A stretch of DNA of 64,000 bases from NCBI GenBank assembly GCA_020055645.1, contig CM034549.1:33379930-33443929 (forward strand). The letters are read 5' to 3'. Source of the stretch: Tomocerus qinae. Taxonomy: Eukaryota; Arthropoda; Collembola; Entomobryomorpha; Tomoceridae. Positions 1 through 12,638 of this stretch are shown here, in pieces; within the stretch, counting starts at the first letter, position 1; each line of letters opens with the position of its first letter. The notes beneath the pieces are model-generated. The model saw only the letters and a list, made by a program, of their open reading frames with translations. It did not search any database and was not told where the DNA came from. Position numbers and translations under genes: made by a program.

Positions 1-3000
1 CCCTCCCCGGTTGTTTCGTCCCTGTCATCGCGTGACGTGTCAGAGTAGAAAATTAGCAAATGCAACTCTGACTGACTTACGTCCGAAGTGAACCCGGCCA
101 CTACTCAGCCTATTCTGCAGTCACACAAGAAGCAATCAGCATTATTGGCCCCTCCCTACTCTATTATTAAATACACACACAACGTCTCCCTAAAACCCTG
201 TCCAGAGTCAAGATATACGCCGTCCATGATGTTAAAGGTATAGTCAAATGTTAAATTCACTATTTAAAGTAGACGAATCAAATGAAAACCTTCTATCGCC
301 ACCCACTAGTATCACTAATGCTGTTTACCTAACATTCAGTGGCAACTGGTAAACGACTAGTAAAAACGGTATAAGATTTCAGTCTGAATAAAACGCACGA
401 AATAGTTTTTATACATACCTATTGTGCCAACTGTGCATGTCCAGTCTAGTGACACGAGTTGGGTGGAGTCATTTGCCCTCTGGGACAGAAATTTATGTTT
501 TCGATTTCGTGAAGGGAGGGCAAGTGGCCGGTACCTCTTGACTGGGGAGCCATGTGTCTGAAACAATGTAGCCCATGCTACTTTCTCTTTTCTTATGATA
601 ACTGCAAACGAAACTTTCACCTGACCTTTCACCTGTACTTTCACCGAATTTTAATTACTTCATTACAAAAGAAACTTTGGCGGGGTGAAAGTTGGGGCCG
701 CACTGTAATACTATGGCGTCATTACTGCCCAATAAGGGGTCTTTCTTCAATGAATGGGCTTGCACCGTCTTCTTTACAAACAATTGCACCTTAATTAACA
801 TAATATTACGTATAAACGTAAACTAAATACACTATGATTTTCAGCCACTATAAGGCAATTAAGTTAACTGTTATTACCATTTCATTGATTTCATTACCCA
901 GTTTTAATTTTGTACACTGTTTAAATCTGCTCCACATCTTAATGGAATTCAATTTACCATTTCAGTTGATATACCTTCCATACATAGTCATCATATATTG
1001 TATATTGTGTGTGACTGACTGCATGTTGTTGTTGTGAGGCAATTGTATTAGTATTAGTAGTGGAGTGGAAAAATGGAGGAGTGTGAGGTGCAAAGTCTGC
1101 AGAGGTATTAGTTAGGTGGGATTATGAGACCTCGCTCGTCTGTACACATACATATGACGAAACAGCCGTGTTGACATGCAACTTTAAGGAAATGGACAAT
1201 CCGTCTGTCTGTCGTTCTAGTGCATTTGCGACCTTTATAACGGACATCTGCATAAATAGTGCTGTTGAGTAATAAGCCAACGAACGTTAATGAAAAACTA
1301 TATCGGGCGGTTTGGAGAAAATTAAAAATCGAAGTAAATTCTGTTTATCGTGGAAGGTGAAAAGGTCGCTACTTTTCCGCATCTTTTTTGCGCCGATATT
1401 GTTTATTTGATTAGTGTAAGAGAGCCCAGAATTGATTTTTCTCGTCAATATTCTCACGGACATAAAACATTTTCACACAAACACATACTCAGCTCTCTAC
1501 CTACACAAACTCGACAACTACTCGACTCCCTGGCACTTATTACACTACACAAAACATCTCTACCCCGCTCACTCCGTCGTCATTATCCCATGCCTGCCCG
1601 TTGTATCTTAGTGTGCAACTTGCATGGGTTAGGTTAGGTTAGGTTAACACAAACCGATTCGTACTCATGCATGTCTTCTGATCCATTCAACACCATTGAA
1701 CAATTTTACAGCTAGAAATGAATTTGAATACATTTACTTAGTTTTTTACACCTTGTGTTGTTGAAATTTTAATGTATTAAAATTCCCAGGCAATTTCGTT
1801 TTTCTTTTCTATGCACACACGGATTTGTTGTCTTTTCTGTAAACACCGATTTGTGTACACACTTAAATGCTCCAATAACATTGCCTTCATCGGCCACTTA
1901 GATCTAATCTAAATCAATCGTCGAACCATTTACTTGGCTTCTAAGGACAATCATCTGTCAAAGGATATTATGACTTCAATTGAAAGTATATTGTATAAGG
2001 TGCAGCCAAATTCGTGCACCCTGCACAACCCATAGGACATGCACCCATTAAACTCCCTTAAATATTGGTAGTTGTTGGTACATGTGAATACGTGTGAGGA
2101 GGAGTATTCCTGGCACACACATCTTCCCAGTTGATAATGGGCCAAGAAAGGAATTACTACACACTCTGGATGATAGGTGCTGACATCAGAATAGTATAAT
2201 ATATAGTTATAGGTAAATAATATTATGTACTTATAGGTAGACGCCGCCTGTTCACATTCATTAGAGATAATTAATGAATGAAACAAAGTGGGATTGAATT
2301 GAAAGGAGGACATCCCGCTTCTCACCCCTCCCCCTCTAAATAGCACCCCACACCCAGCTTCTTTCATTTCGAACCCCGAAGGATCCTTATTTAATGTCTT
2401 ATCTAACTCTGAACAAAAAAAATTCGGGCAGGGGGCAATATCTCCCGAAATTCAACAAAAAACAATTTTCATCCAAACGGCAAAAATTCGCAAAAATCAC
2501 TCTGATTTTTTTTGTGGCTGCCGCGGCTCTGACCTAGGGGATTTTATTCAAATATATTAATTTGTATTACAACCTATCTACTAAGATTAAAAGTCTTTGA
2601 GCTACCCATCATAAGACCTTTTAGTCTGCTGGCCATACTCTGCATATGGTTATCTCCTGGAACCAATTATTGACCCCAGCTTATTTCCAATACTTCTCTG
2701 TTTCTATCTATTCTAATACTGCTTTTCCTACAGACCCCTTTCTTAATTGTTCAGATAAAACCGAATATCCGGCTGGTCCTAATTGTAGGAGTTGGGTTGA
2801 GGCAGAAGGAAAGTCAGAATCAAAGAAAGGCGGACGGATGAGAAAAGAATGTTCTCTAAGGTACTTTTCTGACGAGACTAAAAGGAACAAATAGGAGTAA
2901 CTCCGGCAATTCTCTTTCCTGTCCCTCCCCACTCTCTCCACCAACATCCGAGAAGTGATCTTCACGAATAACTTGATCCAATTCATGTATCTCTGTCTTG

Positions 3001-3651
3001 TCATCCTCTTCCTCTGCAAATTGGAGCCCTTTCCCCCAAAAAACAAAAACAACCTTTCCACACTTTCATCCATCCTATTCTCCAACATCCACTTTCTGTA
3101 GACTGCATAACAATTTGAAACACTTAATCCGAAATAAATGAAATAATTATTTTCCGTGCACATCATAATATTATATATTATTTAACTGGCTTGAAACATG
3201 TTAATATTGTAAAATTAGGAGTATATTGTACTGGAGAGTTGATATTTTTACAAAACTTCAAGCATCAAACCACATTATAGACACAATGACACAACCATAA
3301 AAGATAAGCTAGATTAGAAGTAGTCAGTATTAAAATTGTAAGGCATAAAAATGTGGAGTATGAAATTAATTCTATAATGTCATTTGTTAAATTGTTAAGT
3401 TTCTTTTGTTTGAAATTCAAATAATACAATCGAGTTTTAATAAGGTCCCCAAATTTCTTTGTTTCAACTGTTTTGGCCATTTCGGTCAGGTGGTCAAATT
3501 GAAAAATCGAAGATTGTAAGTGTAGACAGACTCTCTCTCTCTCCTCTGTTATCTGTTGATCGAACTTTTCCTGTCCACTTGACTGAGTCACTGACTAGAG
3601 TCCATCTCCTTCCGGTCTTTTGGAGTGGGACGAAGAGAGTTAGCTGACAGC
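1..3651. other. No gene recognised
   Basis: AT-rich non-coding sequence. It holds the TTAGG tract, a CT-rich run near 3531-3545 and a G-rich/A-rich patch at about 2405-2535 that resembles a degraded DNA-transposon piece (CTGCCGCGGCTCTG at one end). The longest open frame (2708-3166, minus) has no recognisable domain. Confidence 0.6.
1627..1647 (+). repeat. Short (TTAGG)n tract
   Basis: Four consecutive GGTTA/TTAGG units lie in unique sequence. TTAGG is the arthropod telomere repeat; a tract this short is an interstitial remnant or chance, not a telomere. It is the best taxonomic hint in the window. Confidence 0.6.
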
Positions 3652-3833
3652 CAGGGTCGCAGCGAGAGAGGGTGCCATGGGGCAAGGACTCCCGAAATGG
3701 AAGACAAGAAAGAAATTTTTGCTTTAAAGGCCAAAAGTTTTTCGCGTTCCCCACGAAAATGGTTCTCTTTCTACTTTACTTATCTACAATTTGTCGGTCC
3801 CCTCCCGAAATTTTTTTCTGACTGTGGGCCCTG
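3652..3833. mobile_element. hAT-type MITE with target duplication
   Basis: The ends are CAGGGTCGCAGCG and TGTGGGCCCTG, imperfect inverted repeats starting CAGGG as in hAT elements. It is flanked by CTGACAGC (3644-3651) and CTGACAGG (3834-3841), a 7/8 match to an 8-bp target duplication. The 182-bp element has no coding capacity and is therefore non-autonomous. Confidence 0.75.
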
Positions 3834-3841
3834 CTGACAGG

Positions 3842-6800
3842 AAATGGTCTAATAAGCCATCAGCACAAAAGATCTCTCAACTATTCTTCCTTGTTTTCCC
3901 ACTTTCCAGGACTTTCCTTCCACGCCATGTGCCCTAGTACATAATGCCCTGCACAATAAGTTTGGGTCTGTCTGCTCTCCTTACTCCTTTCCTTACACTT
4001 ACACAACGCCAGACCAAGATTTTCGGATACAAGTGACGACTGCATGGACTCTCAGTGAACTTAATGACGAGAGGGAGATGGAATGATGGAAATCTTGCCC
4101 AATGATGCCCTATCCTACTGCTATACTTATTCCCAATTGAAACCTCGTTAAAATTGCTAATAATTTGGAGGCGTCTAATAAACGAGAAAGCAACCTAAAA
4201 ACAAATTCTGAACTTTTGAACTACACCATCTCATACGTTTTCTACTTTCTACCAACTACGGCAGGACCTTCCTCGTTATCCTCCATCCAAATTTCAAATG
4301 GCTCAATTGGCAATGAACTTATACTGCAATGTTTAAAATACTTGCAGAAACAGCAATACATGTGGATAAAGGCAGGTAAAATACATGCAACTAGAGGTAT
4401 CAATTTATCACTTTTTTTAGTAGCAATAAAGGGGAAGGCCGCAGCGAGGGGGGGGGGCACCTGGGCACGTGAAAAATTTAGTAGAAATTTTTTTCTGGCT
4501 GCGGCCAATCGATTTCAATTAGATTGCTAAGCTAAGTGCCCTCAGGAAGTTGGATGTAGAAAACAGTCAAAATAATAATCGCAATAATCAGCCAAAGTTA
4601 AAACAATATATTTATATAATTAGATAAACTTAGTACTATTGTTAATCACTCCACCATATGGGTGCATTTTGATGGATCGAAAAGCTAAATTTTACCAACC
4701 AACCATATTATAAAGAAATTAATTTCCGAGTGATAGAAATAGAAATTGTGTAGTAGTAGTGGGTGTACAATAAAAATGGAAGAGAAAAGCTGACGTTGGT
4801 TGGGAGCAGAACGGAAAAGAAGAAGTAGCAATAATTTCTCCAAATGGTTTTTAGGCCCAATTGAGCAGCTGAGTGTGCGATTTCCTTCTATTGTAAATAT
4901 ACTTGTATTGAAGGGCTGTAGGTAACGTGTATGCATACAGCAGTAGCAGTGCGCTTTGTAAGCTAATTCAGGCAACTATAATAATATAATTAAGTGTGGT
5001 GGTCGAGTAGAAGGATTTTTGTTTGTGTTGTGCAGCATGTTCTTGAGAGTTTTAAGACCCCCTCACGTGTCGACAGACTGAGAGTAAAAATATTATAAAT
5101 TACGTTAGTTTACGACGTGTAATACTTATTGCATTACTTCTTAAGATGTAATTCCTTCTGCCTCCCTCACCTCATACACCCCCAATATCCCCTAATAGGG
5201 CTATGTATCATTTAAACTGTTATAACTATAATAAAAGCCATTATTCAGCATTTGATTAAGACTGTCTGCACCACACATAGATCAACGTATCACCAAAATA
5301 CATGTTATCCAATTATGGCTCACCTAGTAAAAACAAATTGTAGTCAAAGTGCGTAAAATTCATCAATTTGTCCCTGAACTGCACAACCAAAAAATATTGA
5401 ATTAAAGCTTTTCTTCTGGAAAAAACAATTTCTAGTCAATTGTTGCACTTTTCAGTTTTTAATTTGACAGCTTTGACCGATTTGACCACCCCACCTGGTC
5501 AAATCGCACAAAAGTGGTCAATGTCTCATCATCCATAACATATCTATCTCTTTTAATTCTCAAACAGCCTAGTTTGTCTTACATGAAAAATCTGCTGCCC
5601 TGGTTTGGATAATTTTTATGAATTGAAACAACGAGAGAGGAAATGCATATTGTAAATTCCTTAATTTTCAAAAATTCTCCACAAATCTTGAAAATTATTT
5701 TCGAAAAATATTAAAATTTCCCCTAAAAGTATTCTTAACAGGTTTTTGGGAAAATGCATACGGCAAATAAATCGCTTTGAAAATATCCTTCTACTATTCC
5801 TGTCGTGTGCCAGGTATGGTTGAGTTGAGGCAGCCTTAACATGCCATAGATAAATCTCATAGCAGAGAGGTACAAACCTAGAGTACAAGATTGTAATAAC
5901 TACATAAGTAACGTTGTTTGTTATTTTTATGTAGGTATTATGAGAGTGAGAAGTCTGAGCAGGAGAAAATGCAGTACAATGGAATTCCATTCTATTCTTA
6001 TTCTCCACAGACAAGACAATTATTATGGTATTTCAACTCTGCAATTAACTTATGTGCTCTACTCCTACACTTACATTTATGATAATAAATAATGTAAGTG
6101 TAAGCCGTGCCGTGGGTTATGTAGTTTTGTGCGTTTTCGCAAAAACTTTTTTGACGTCTCCCGTTTGTAGCCTTTGAGTTTTTCAGACAGAATAAATATA
6201 TTTCCAAAAAGTCCATGACCAAAGATTTGGTTTTTTCCACGCTTGAATTATGGATAGGTAGCAGAAGATTATTTTTTAGTTTAGTCTGCATATTTACGAA
6301 GGTATTTTTATTAACAAGGCGAGGTTATATTGTAGAGCGAGAGTTGAATTCAGGTGGATGTAAATACTTAGATGCATTTATTCATGTACCCCAATGTCCA
6401 AATGTGCATGATCAAGGAATTATGAATACATTCATTTCTATGTGTGCAATACATGATGCCTTGAGTTAAGTTGAGCTTTAAGGTTTTGAATTTACATGTC
6501 GCCTGAGCTGGTTATTCAATTTGATGAAGGGTGGATGGTTTTTGGGTCATCAGTTGATAATCAATAACCCCTGCTACTTGGCTATCTTTAGAAAGCCCAT
6601 TGTCCCAATCTCCTCCACCAATAATGCATATAAATATATCACTCGAGGAGTGCCAGTCCTATTATTACCACTCCAAGCCATTTAATCTCTGCAGCTATTT
6701 CTGCTTCCAATCTCCATTGTCTGACGTCTTGCTATAATCACTAAACTTTAGCTAAGCATTCTGTTTAACACTTTTATCCTGCCATAACATAAATCATAAG

Positions 6801-9013
6801 TAAGAGAGAGAGAGAAACATTATGAGTTCATGTTCGTTAACACTCTCGGGGAAATATGTTTGTTTGCACCGTGTTTTGCAATTTTGAAAGCATAATTTAT
6901 TTCTATATACCTACACATTCATTTTACCAAAAAGTTTTCTTGTTAAAGTGACATGGACACCTATTTAAAAATTTTGAAATGTTTTACCGTTTTTGCTACT
7001 AATTACCTGTTGATGTTGACCATGCCAGGTAAAATTATTTTAATGAAAATATATTCGTAAATGGCAAGCCCCAAAATATTGAGATATTATGCAATGTGCA
7101 ATGCAATGGCTAAACCCTTTACTTGCTCTAGTTTAAATACATTTCTAACTGCTGAACAGTATGTACCTTTATATTTGGCAAATACTTATTATTAGCCCGG
7201 CATTATATAACCGCTAATCAGCATAATAAATAATGTTTATGTTGTCGATGCTATAATTATTCAAAGGGCAGGTTATATTTAGAGTTGGATGGCGAAGGCG
7301 TCCGTCTCTCAAAACTCAAGGCGTAATCGTGCACTCATGTTGTTTTAATGACCGGACAATATAGGTCATTAGTCGAAGTTTTAGTAAGTTGTATACGTAT
7401 GTAATTATATAATAATTTTAAGTCAGCGATTATATATATGATTGTAATTGCAGCTGGGATGTAGTTGTAATTGTAACTGTAAAAAATTGCTCTATGCATT
7501 CCTCAATACCTGTCTTAGTGGCCCATACACCGCACCGATAAAAATAAATCGTTTATCTTTGTCATTCTTTGTTATTGCTGCAGTACACTCCTCCCAAATG
7601 CAACCACATTGTATTATTGCAATCTTCTTGGCAAACAATGCGTTTGTTATTGAATTAAGGCGGGCAATTCGTGTAGTCACAAAATTATTCAAGTTAACAA
7701 TATTGGTTCGATCGAAGGGATAAAAGAAAAATTTAGAGAATTTGGGCTGAATACTTGTTGAGGTTGAGACCAGACTGTCCACCACTGCACTGTCTGTATG
7801 TGAGACAGTATGTTGTAATGTTGTTTTGTAAGTTGTAAATTATTTGTAGCCTTGTATTATTATTTGACATTAATTTTAATGTTTGACAAGATAGAATAAA
7901 CATTAACATGGAGCCCAAAGCCCTTTTTCTGCGCTGAAACCGGTAGGTAACAACAGTATAATTTTAAAACAAACCCTACCAGCAAAATACCAATCTAAAC
8001 TTAAATTGTGATGAGAGATCAAGGCAATTGAAAGTGTATAATACAAATGCGTATAGAAATAGAATAGGTGTTGCATAATTTAAATGTCTTTTACTTTTTG
8101 CTGTTACAACATAAGCTGACAATGATAATGAGGTGGTCAGCAGGCCACCGTTTGACAATGACATCCGTGGCACTACTTCTACTCAGCATTGAGCAATCTT
8201 TCCAATCGTGTCGCGATGGGTGGGATAATCATATAATTATTATTATATTATCCTATCTGACTCACTGTCGTAATAATAGCGAGTATATATGGATACTAAC
8301 TAGATAGTAGATAGCCTTACGTGGATATTGGAATACAATACAGTGACCAAGTCAGCAGCACAGTCGTTGAGTGGCAGATGAGAAACCAAATCAAATTACT
8401 AAAGTATGATACAACCATAAAATGTCTTCTTAGAGAAGAAAAACTTCTTCACCGGTCAACGACAAAATGAACACGTTTTAATTTTGTCCCATTGAAGAAA
8501 ACGTTTGCCGTGAGAAATATTGACAGATCAATGATGCGGACAAAAATAGCCAACCACATTGACGAATTGCGAAACGTTTTTGGCGTATTGATGATATAAG
8601 GAAGTATTGGCGAATTTAGGAATTTTTCTGGAAATTACGTGAGAAGTAAATTCTATATGAACATTGAGCAAGGCAGGAGGATGGCGAAATTATTTCTCAA
8701 CTTTGCCTATACTACATACTATTCAACTTTGTTATACTATATACTGTTTTACAGAATTCAACAAAAATTGGATGTGAAATGTGAAGTATAGAAATCCAAA
8801 TCTACTAACCCAAGAGACGAGGTAGCCTTATTCTATTATCCTACTACATAACCTACTATTTACTACAACTTGGTACAAGGATAAAATTAGCTTTGTCCAG
8901 GACAAAATATATGTTGGCCAATTTTAACCAGTCCTATCTCAACGCTGGTAAAATCAATATATGGCAACATTTTTAATTGTGCGTCTGCATGCAGAAAAAG
9001 ATAAAATGTGGCT
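3842..9013. other. No gene recognised; two hairpins and a MITE scrap
   Basis: Non-coding, AT-rich. Visible structure: an inverted-repeat scrap at 4437-4506 (GGCCGCAGC against GCTGCGGCC around a G-run, probably a relative of the MITE at 3652); an 11-bp stem CGATTTGACCA at 5478-5488 pairing with 5496-5506; and an 11-bp stem ACACTTACATT at 6067-6077 pairing with 6091-6101. Open frames are short and low in complexity. Confidence 0.5.
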
Positions 9014-9262
9014 TTAAGTACGGATGTATCGAATTTTGGGACTAGTGATATCCCCATTTAGTTTCAGTACGTACATACTAAAATTAACCGGAGATATCCA
9101 TTATTTAAGTACCAAAATGTACTTAAAACCAAAAAGATAGATCTTATTAGATAAGAAATATTGGCAAAACAAATATACGTAAAAGCTTTTGTATTGAGTT
9201 ATAACAATTTAAAGTTTAAGTACGGAATGCACTAGTCCCAAAATCTATACATCCGTACTTAA
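9014..9262. mobile_element. MITE-like inverted-repeat element, about 249 bp
   Basis: Inverted repeats of about 35 bases close this segment: TTAAGTACGGATGTAT.GA and its complement ending ATACATCCGTACTTAA, with the internal part reading TTTTGGGACTAGTG on both sides. TTAA at each end could be a piggyBac-like target site or simply part of the inverted repeat. The superfamily is unassigned and the interior is non-coding. Confidence 0.65.
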
Positions 9263-12200
9263 ATTAAAAGGGGTTTTTTTTTGCGTGTGTGCACTCTGCA
9301 CCATTTCAAAGCTAATTCAATAATTATGTCACTCAACTCAACTGATGGATAATTAAGATTATATCCATCGGATTAGGAATCTAAAAATGAGAAATATTAT
9401 GTTTGCAGAATGTCAGCTAAAATTGAGTTGCCAAATAACCTCCCAATGACAATTAAACGTTGATGGAAATCCCTCATCGTATCCTACGATCCTACTACTA
9501 CTAACTAGTGTTAATGTAAGTAAGGAGCCTATTGGCATCAGGAATTGTGTTAAGACTTAGATGCAGATCGCGTCACCTTTGGAACATCTACCCACCAACC
9601 AATAACTGACGACTGGGCTATGGGATTTGCTTACAGGTATAGGGAGATGAATACAATTTTAATTATGGTAAAGTAGCCATAAATAAATTAACATCCACAA
9701 TTTCAGGATTAATTCAGTTCGTGATTGAAAATTATAATACATGTGCAAATCCATGGCCTTAATAGTCGAACCTGGGAATCCTCCTGCGTATTTTCCCACA
9801 AGCTACCGGCTACTCAACTCAAACACTTTTACTGCCATTTCTACCATTACATAATAATAATATTAATATTACTACTTTGAATACACTCGGGGCTTCGAAA
9901 ATATTTTAAATGACATTTATTAGGATTAGTCAGCACAAATCAATTGAGCCTCAAGTCATCTTCAAACTTATTTTATGTCCTTCGGACCACTATAATATTA
10001 TTATGATTATTACTTGGTAATAATTTGTTTATCGAATACGCCGTGTAGCAATTACTTTACAGTAGTGTACAATGTACTGAAGGACATCTCAATTTTACGA
10101 ATGGCAAGCAGCACGGCACAATAGTGCACTTCACGGTTACAATTAAAATTAAGTAAACGCGATTACTCATTCAAGAACATCTTTAAGTTTCAGCGTCATT
10201 TCAAAATTAAAATGATTATAATTGCTTTAAAAGTAATTCATAAAAAATTGATTGATTATAATCATTTGAAGAATGTTACGATTCTCCCTTCGGTTTTGAA
10301 ATTAAACCAGTAACGTTTTCTGTTGCTGCTTGGTAGTATCATGACGAGAAGAGTATTTAGTGTATTTTAGTACCAAAAGTATCCATTTGGATATAATCAC
10401 TATTTAGTGGTGAATGAATCATTGGTGAATGCCCCTAATATGCATGGGTGTATTAGATAAATAGATAAAAAGTGGTTACCTATAAGATGCAGTAGTTGCC
10501 TTTAAGTTTAGATGTGGCTGTCAGGGTCAACTCGATTGGAGGTATTCAAAGCCAATGCTTCATTTGTGGTTTCCTTTGAAAAACAACAGATCATTATGTA
10601 AATCTACAAGTCAAGGTACATTATTTTATAGTCTTGTGTAATTCTATAAGGAGGAATGGCCTTTCACGTCACCCAATGCCTATAATATCTATATACCAAT
10701 CTAATCCTAATTACAAAGACATAACAGTACTAATTGGAGTTGGATAGCGCCCTGACACATCCCGCATTTAATCATGTAGTAGTGTACCAAAAATATTCAT
10801 TCCAAGGGTATTTAGTAAAATTCCGAATTTTGGAGATATACAATACATGTGAATAAAATGCAATTTTATAACACTATTTTTAAGCGGTATTAAAATATTT
10901 GATGTTTAATGAGCCATTTAACCTTCCCATTAATATACCTGTTCAGTTTATATTTCAGTAGGAAACAAATGTGTTTTTTTCTACTATTTTTACCAAATAT
11001 CCCATTTACCACGGACGGATGTTTTTAGGTAGTACGAGTACGGTAGTAGTACAGTATAGTGATGTTAAAGTGGCATTATATACCATCAAAAACCACTAAT
11101 TAGAGATAATATGTTGAGTGGTTATATAGCCAATACACAAACTACATGAATTAAAGATTTACTGGTAGAATTGTGTAGGAGGGGGAAGAAGGATGACTTC
11201 AGGACTCTTGCAACAAAAAACAAATTTCACGCTAAGCGAAACAATAATTCATTTCTTGGAGATGATGAGATGAGTAACCATCAATGTGGTCATTATTATC
11301 ATTTTGTCCATCACTCTTATGGATAGACATTGTGATACACTCCGGCTTAAGACATCTCGCAGTTGACAATAGTCAATCAATGTAGCCATGAATCTTCACG
11401 TTACCAATTAACATGACCAAAAGGAAGGAAAAATATTTTATTTTGACGCACCAAAATACCAATAGAAGCCAATGAAGGGAGTAAAAGAGTCGAAGTCGTG
11501 GATGCCTCAATCCCATAATTATTTAACCACAGACGGGCACTCAGCAAACTCATCAGAATTCATTGCATATTAGTTAAGGCTACCTTATCAATTTTATTAA
11601 CAAACGCTTCTTCAATAAACAATATTACAGAACTGTGAGCATTGGAGGACGGCAGGAATTGCAAATTACATTGAAAAGCAATTGATGGCAAATAACAAAA
11701 TTTTAAGGTAAAATAGAAAATTACAAACTGCGTTCTCACTCAATAAAAATTAGGAAATGGATAAACGAAATTGAACCTAGATAAACCTTTTAAAAATCAC
11801 ATGTGACTTTTTCAGACTTTTTTGTCATTTGAGTATTAAAAATTGATTTCTAAAACAACTTCTAAAACTGAGAAATCTTTGTATTTTTAGGTTGAGAATG
11901 GGATTGTAATTCTGATAATCTGTAATTTTAAAGTGAAGAAAAGAATTTGTAATTTCTAAAATTAATTGAGAGTATTTCTAAAGCAGAGAAAACTATTTGT
12001 AATTACTTTTAGTAATTACAAATATCCATAAGTCATTTATAAAAATTACTTTGCAATGTAATTGAAACCAAACGCTGGGGGAATGGGGGCCGTAATATAG
12101 ATTCTAGTATTAGTGAAGGCAGCCTTAATAACGCTAGGCGTTTATTCTGCACACTATTTTCATTATGTTATTTTTTCTCTGGCTCTAAGAATTATGAATT

Positions 12201-12296
12201 ACATAAACGTAGAAACAGACATAGTACCAAAGTAAATAACTAATGCAGTAGTAGTGCATATACTTAGCATTTACTTAGCAAAAATGTGTTCATCGT

Positions 12297-12638
12297 GTGT
12301 GTCGAGTGCAGGAGGAACGAGCGGTGCACAAATTGAAGGCAAATTCCATTGTAAATTACAAAGTTAAGAGAGAAAACCTTGAAAAGATTGTCGAGGCTAT
12401 CAAGAACGTGTATTCCCACTTGAGCAATATCTCTCCTTCCTCTGCTTCTTATATACACTTTGTTATTCGCCCCACTTGCTATATCATCGTACCAACATGT
12501 CATACAATTCCGAGTTGCCATCCGGGAAACTTAGTTTTACTTAAAAGACTCCTAAATAAAAGTTATTTCTCTGAAAGCAGTTTTTTGAAAAATGAGATTT
12601 TCTCTGAAAATAGCACAAGTTTAAGTTTTAAAATTTAG
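12297..12638 (+). CDS. Uncertain ORF, lysine/glutamate-rich (113 aa)
   Basis: This open frame contains a helix-like stretch (HKLKANSIVNYKVKRENLEK, then IVEAIKNVYSHLSNIS) that looks more protein-like than neighbouring frames. It later turns hydrophobic and low in complexity, and an 85-codon ORF overlaps on the opposite strand. There is no recognised family, splice support or conserved neighbour. It is listed because it is among the few protein-like stretches in the first 33 kb. Confidence 0.15.
   Translation: MCRVQEERAVHKLKANSIVNYKVKRENLEKIVEAIKNVYSHLSNISPSSASYIHFVIRPTCYIIVPTCHTIPSCHPGNLVLLKRLLNKSYFSESSFLKNEIFSENSTSLSFKI

Noticed and set aside
1627-1647. Telomere at the window's left end
   Set aside because: Only four units, inside ordinary sequence with further sequence on both sides.
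2708-3166. 152-codon open frame on the minus strand
   Set aside because: It is the second-longest open frame in the window, but it has no recognisable domain, an uneven composition and no splice or poly(A) context. Likely chance.
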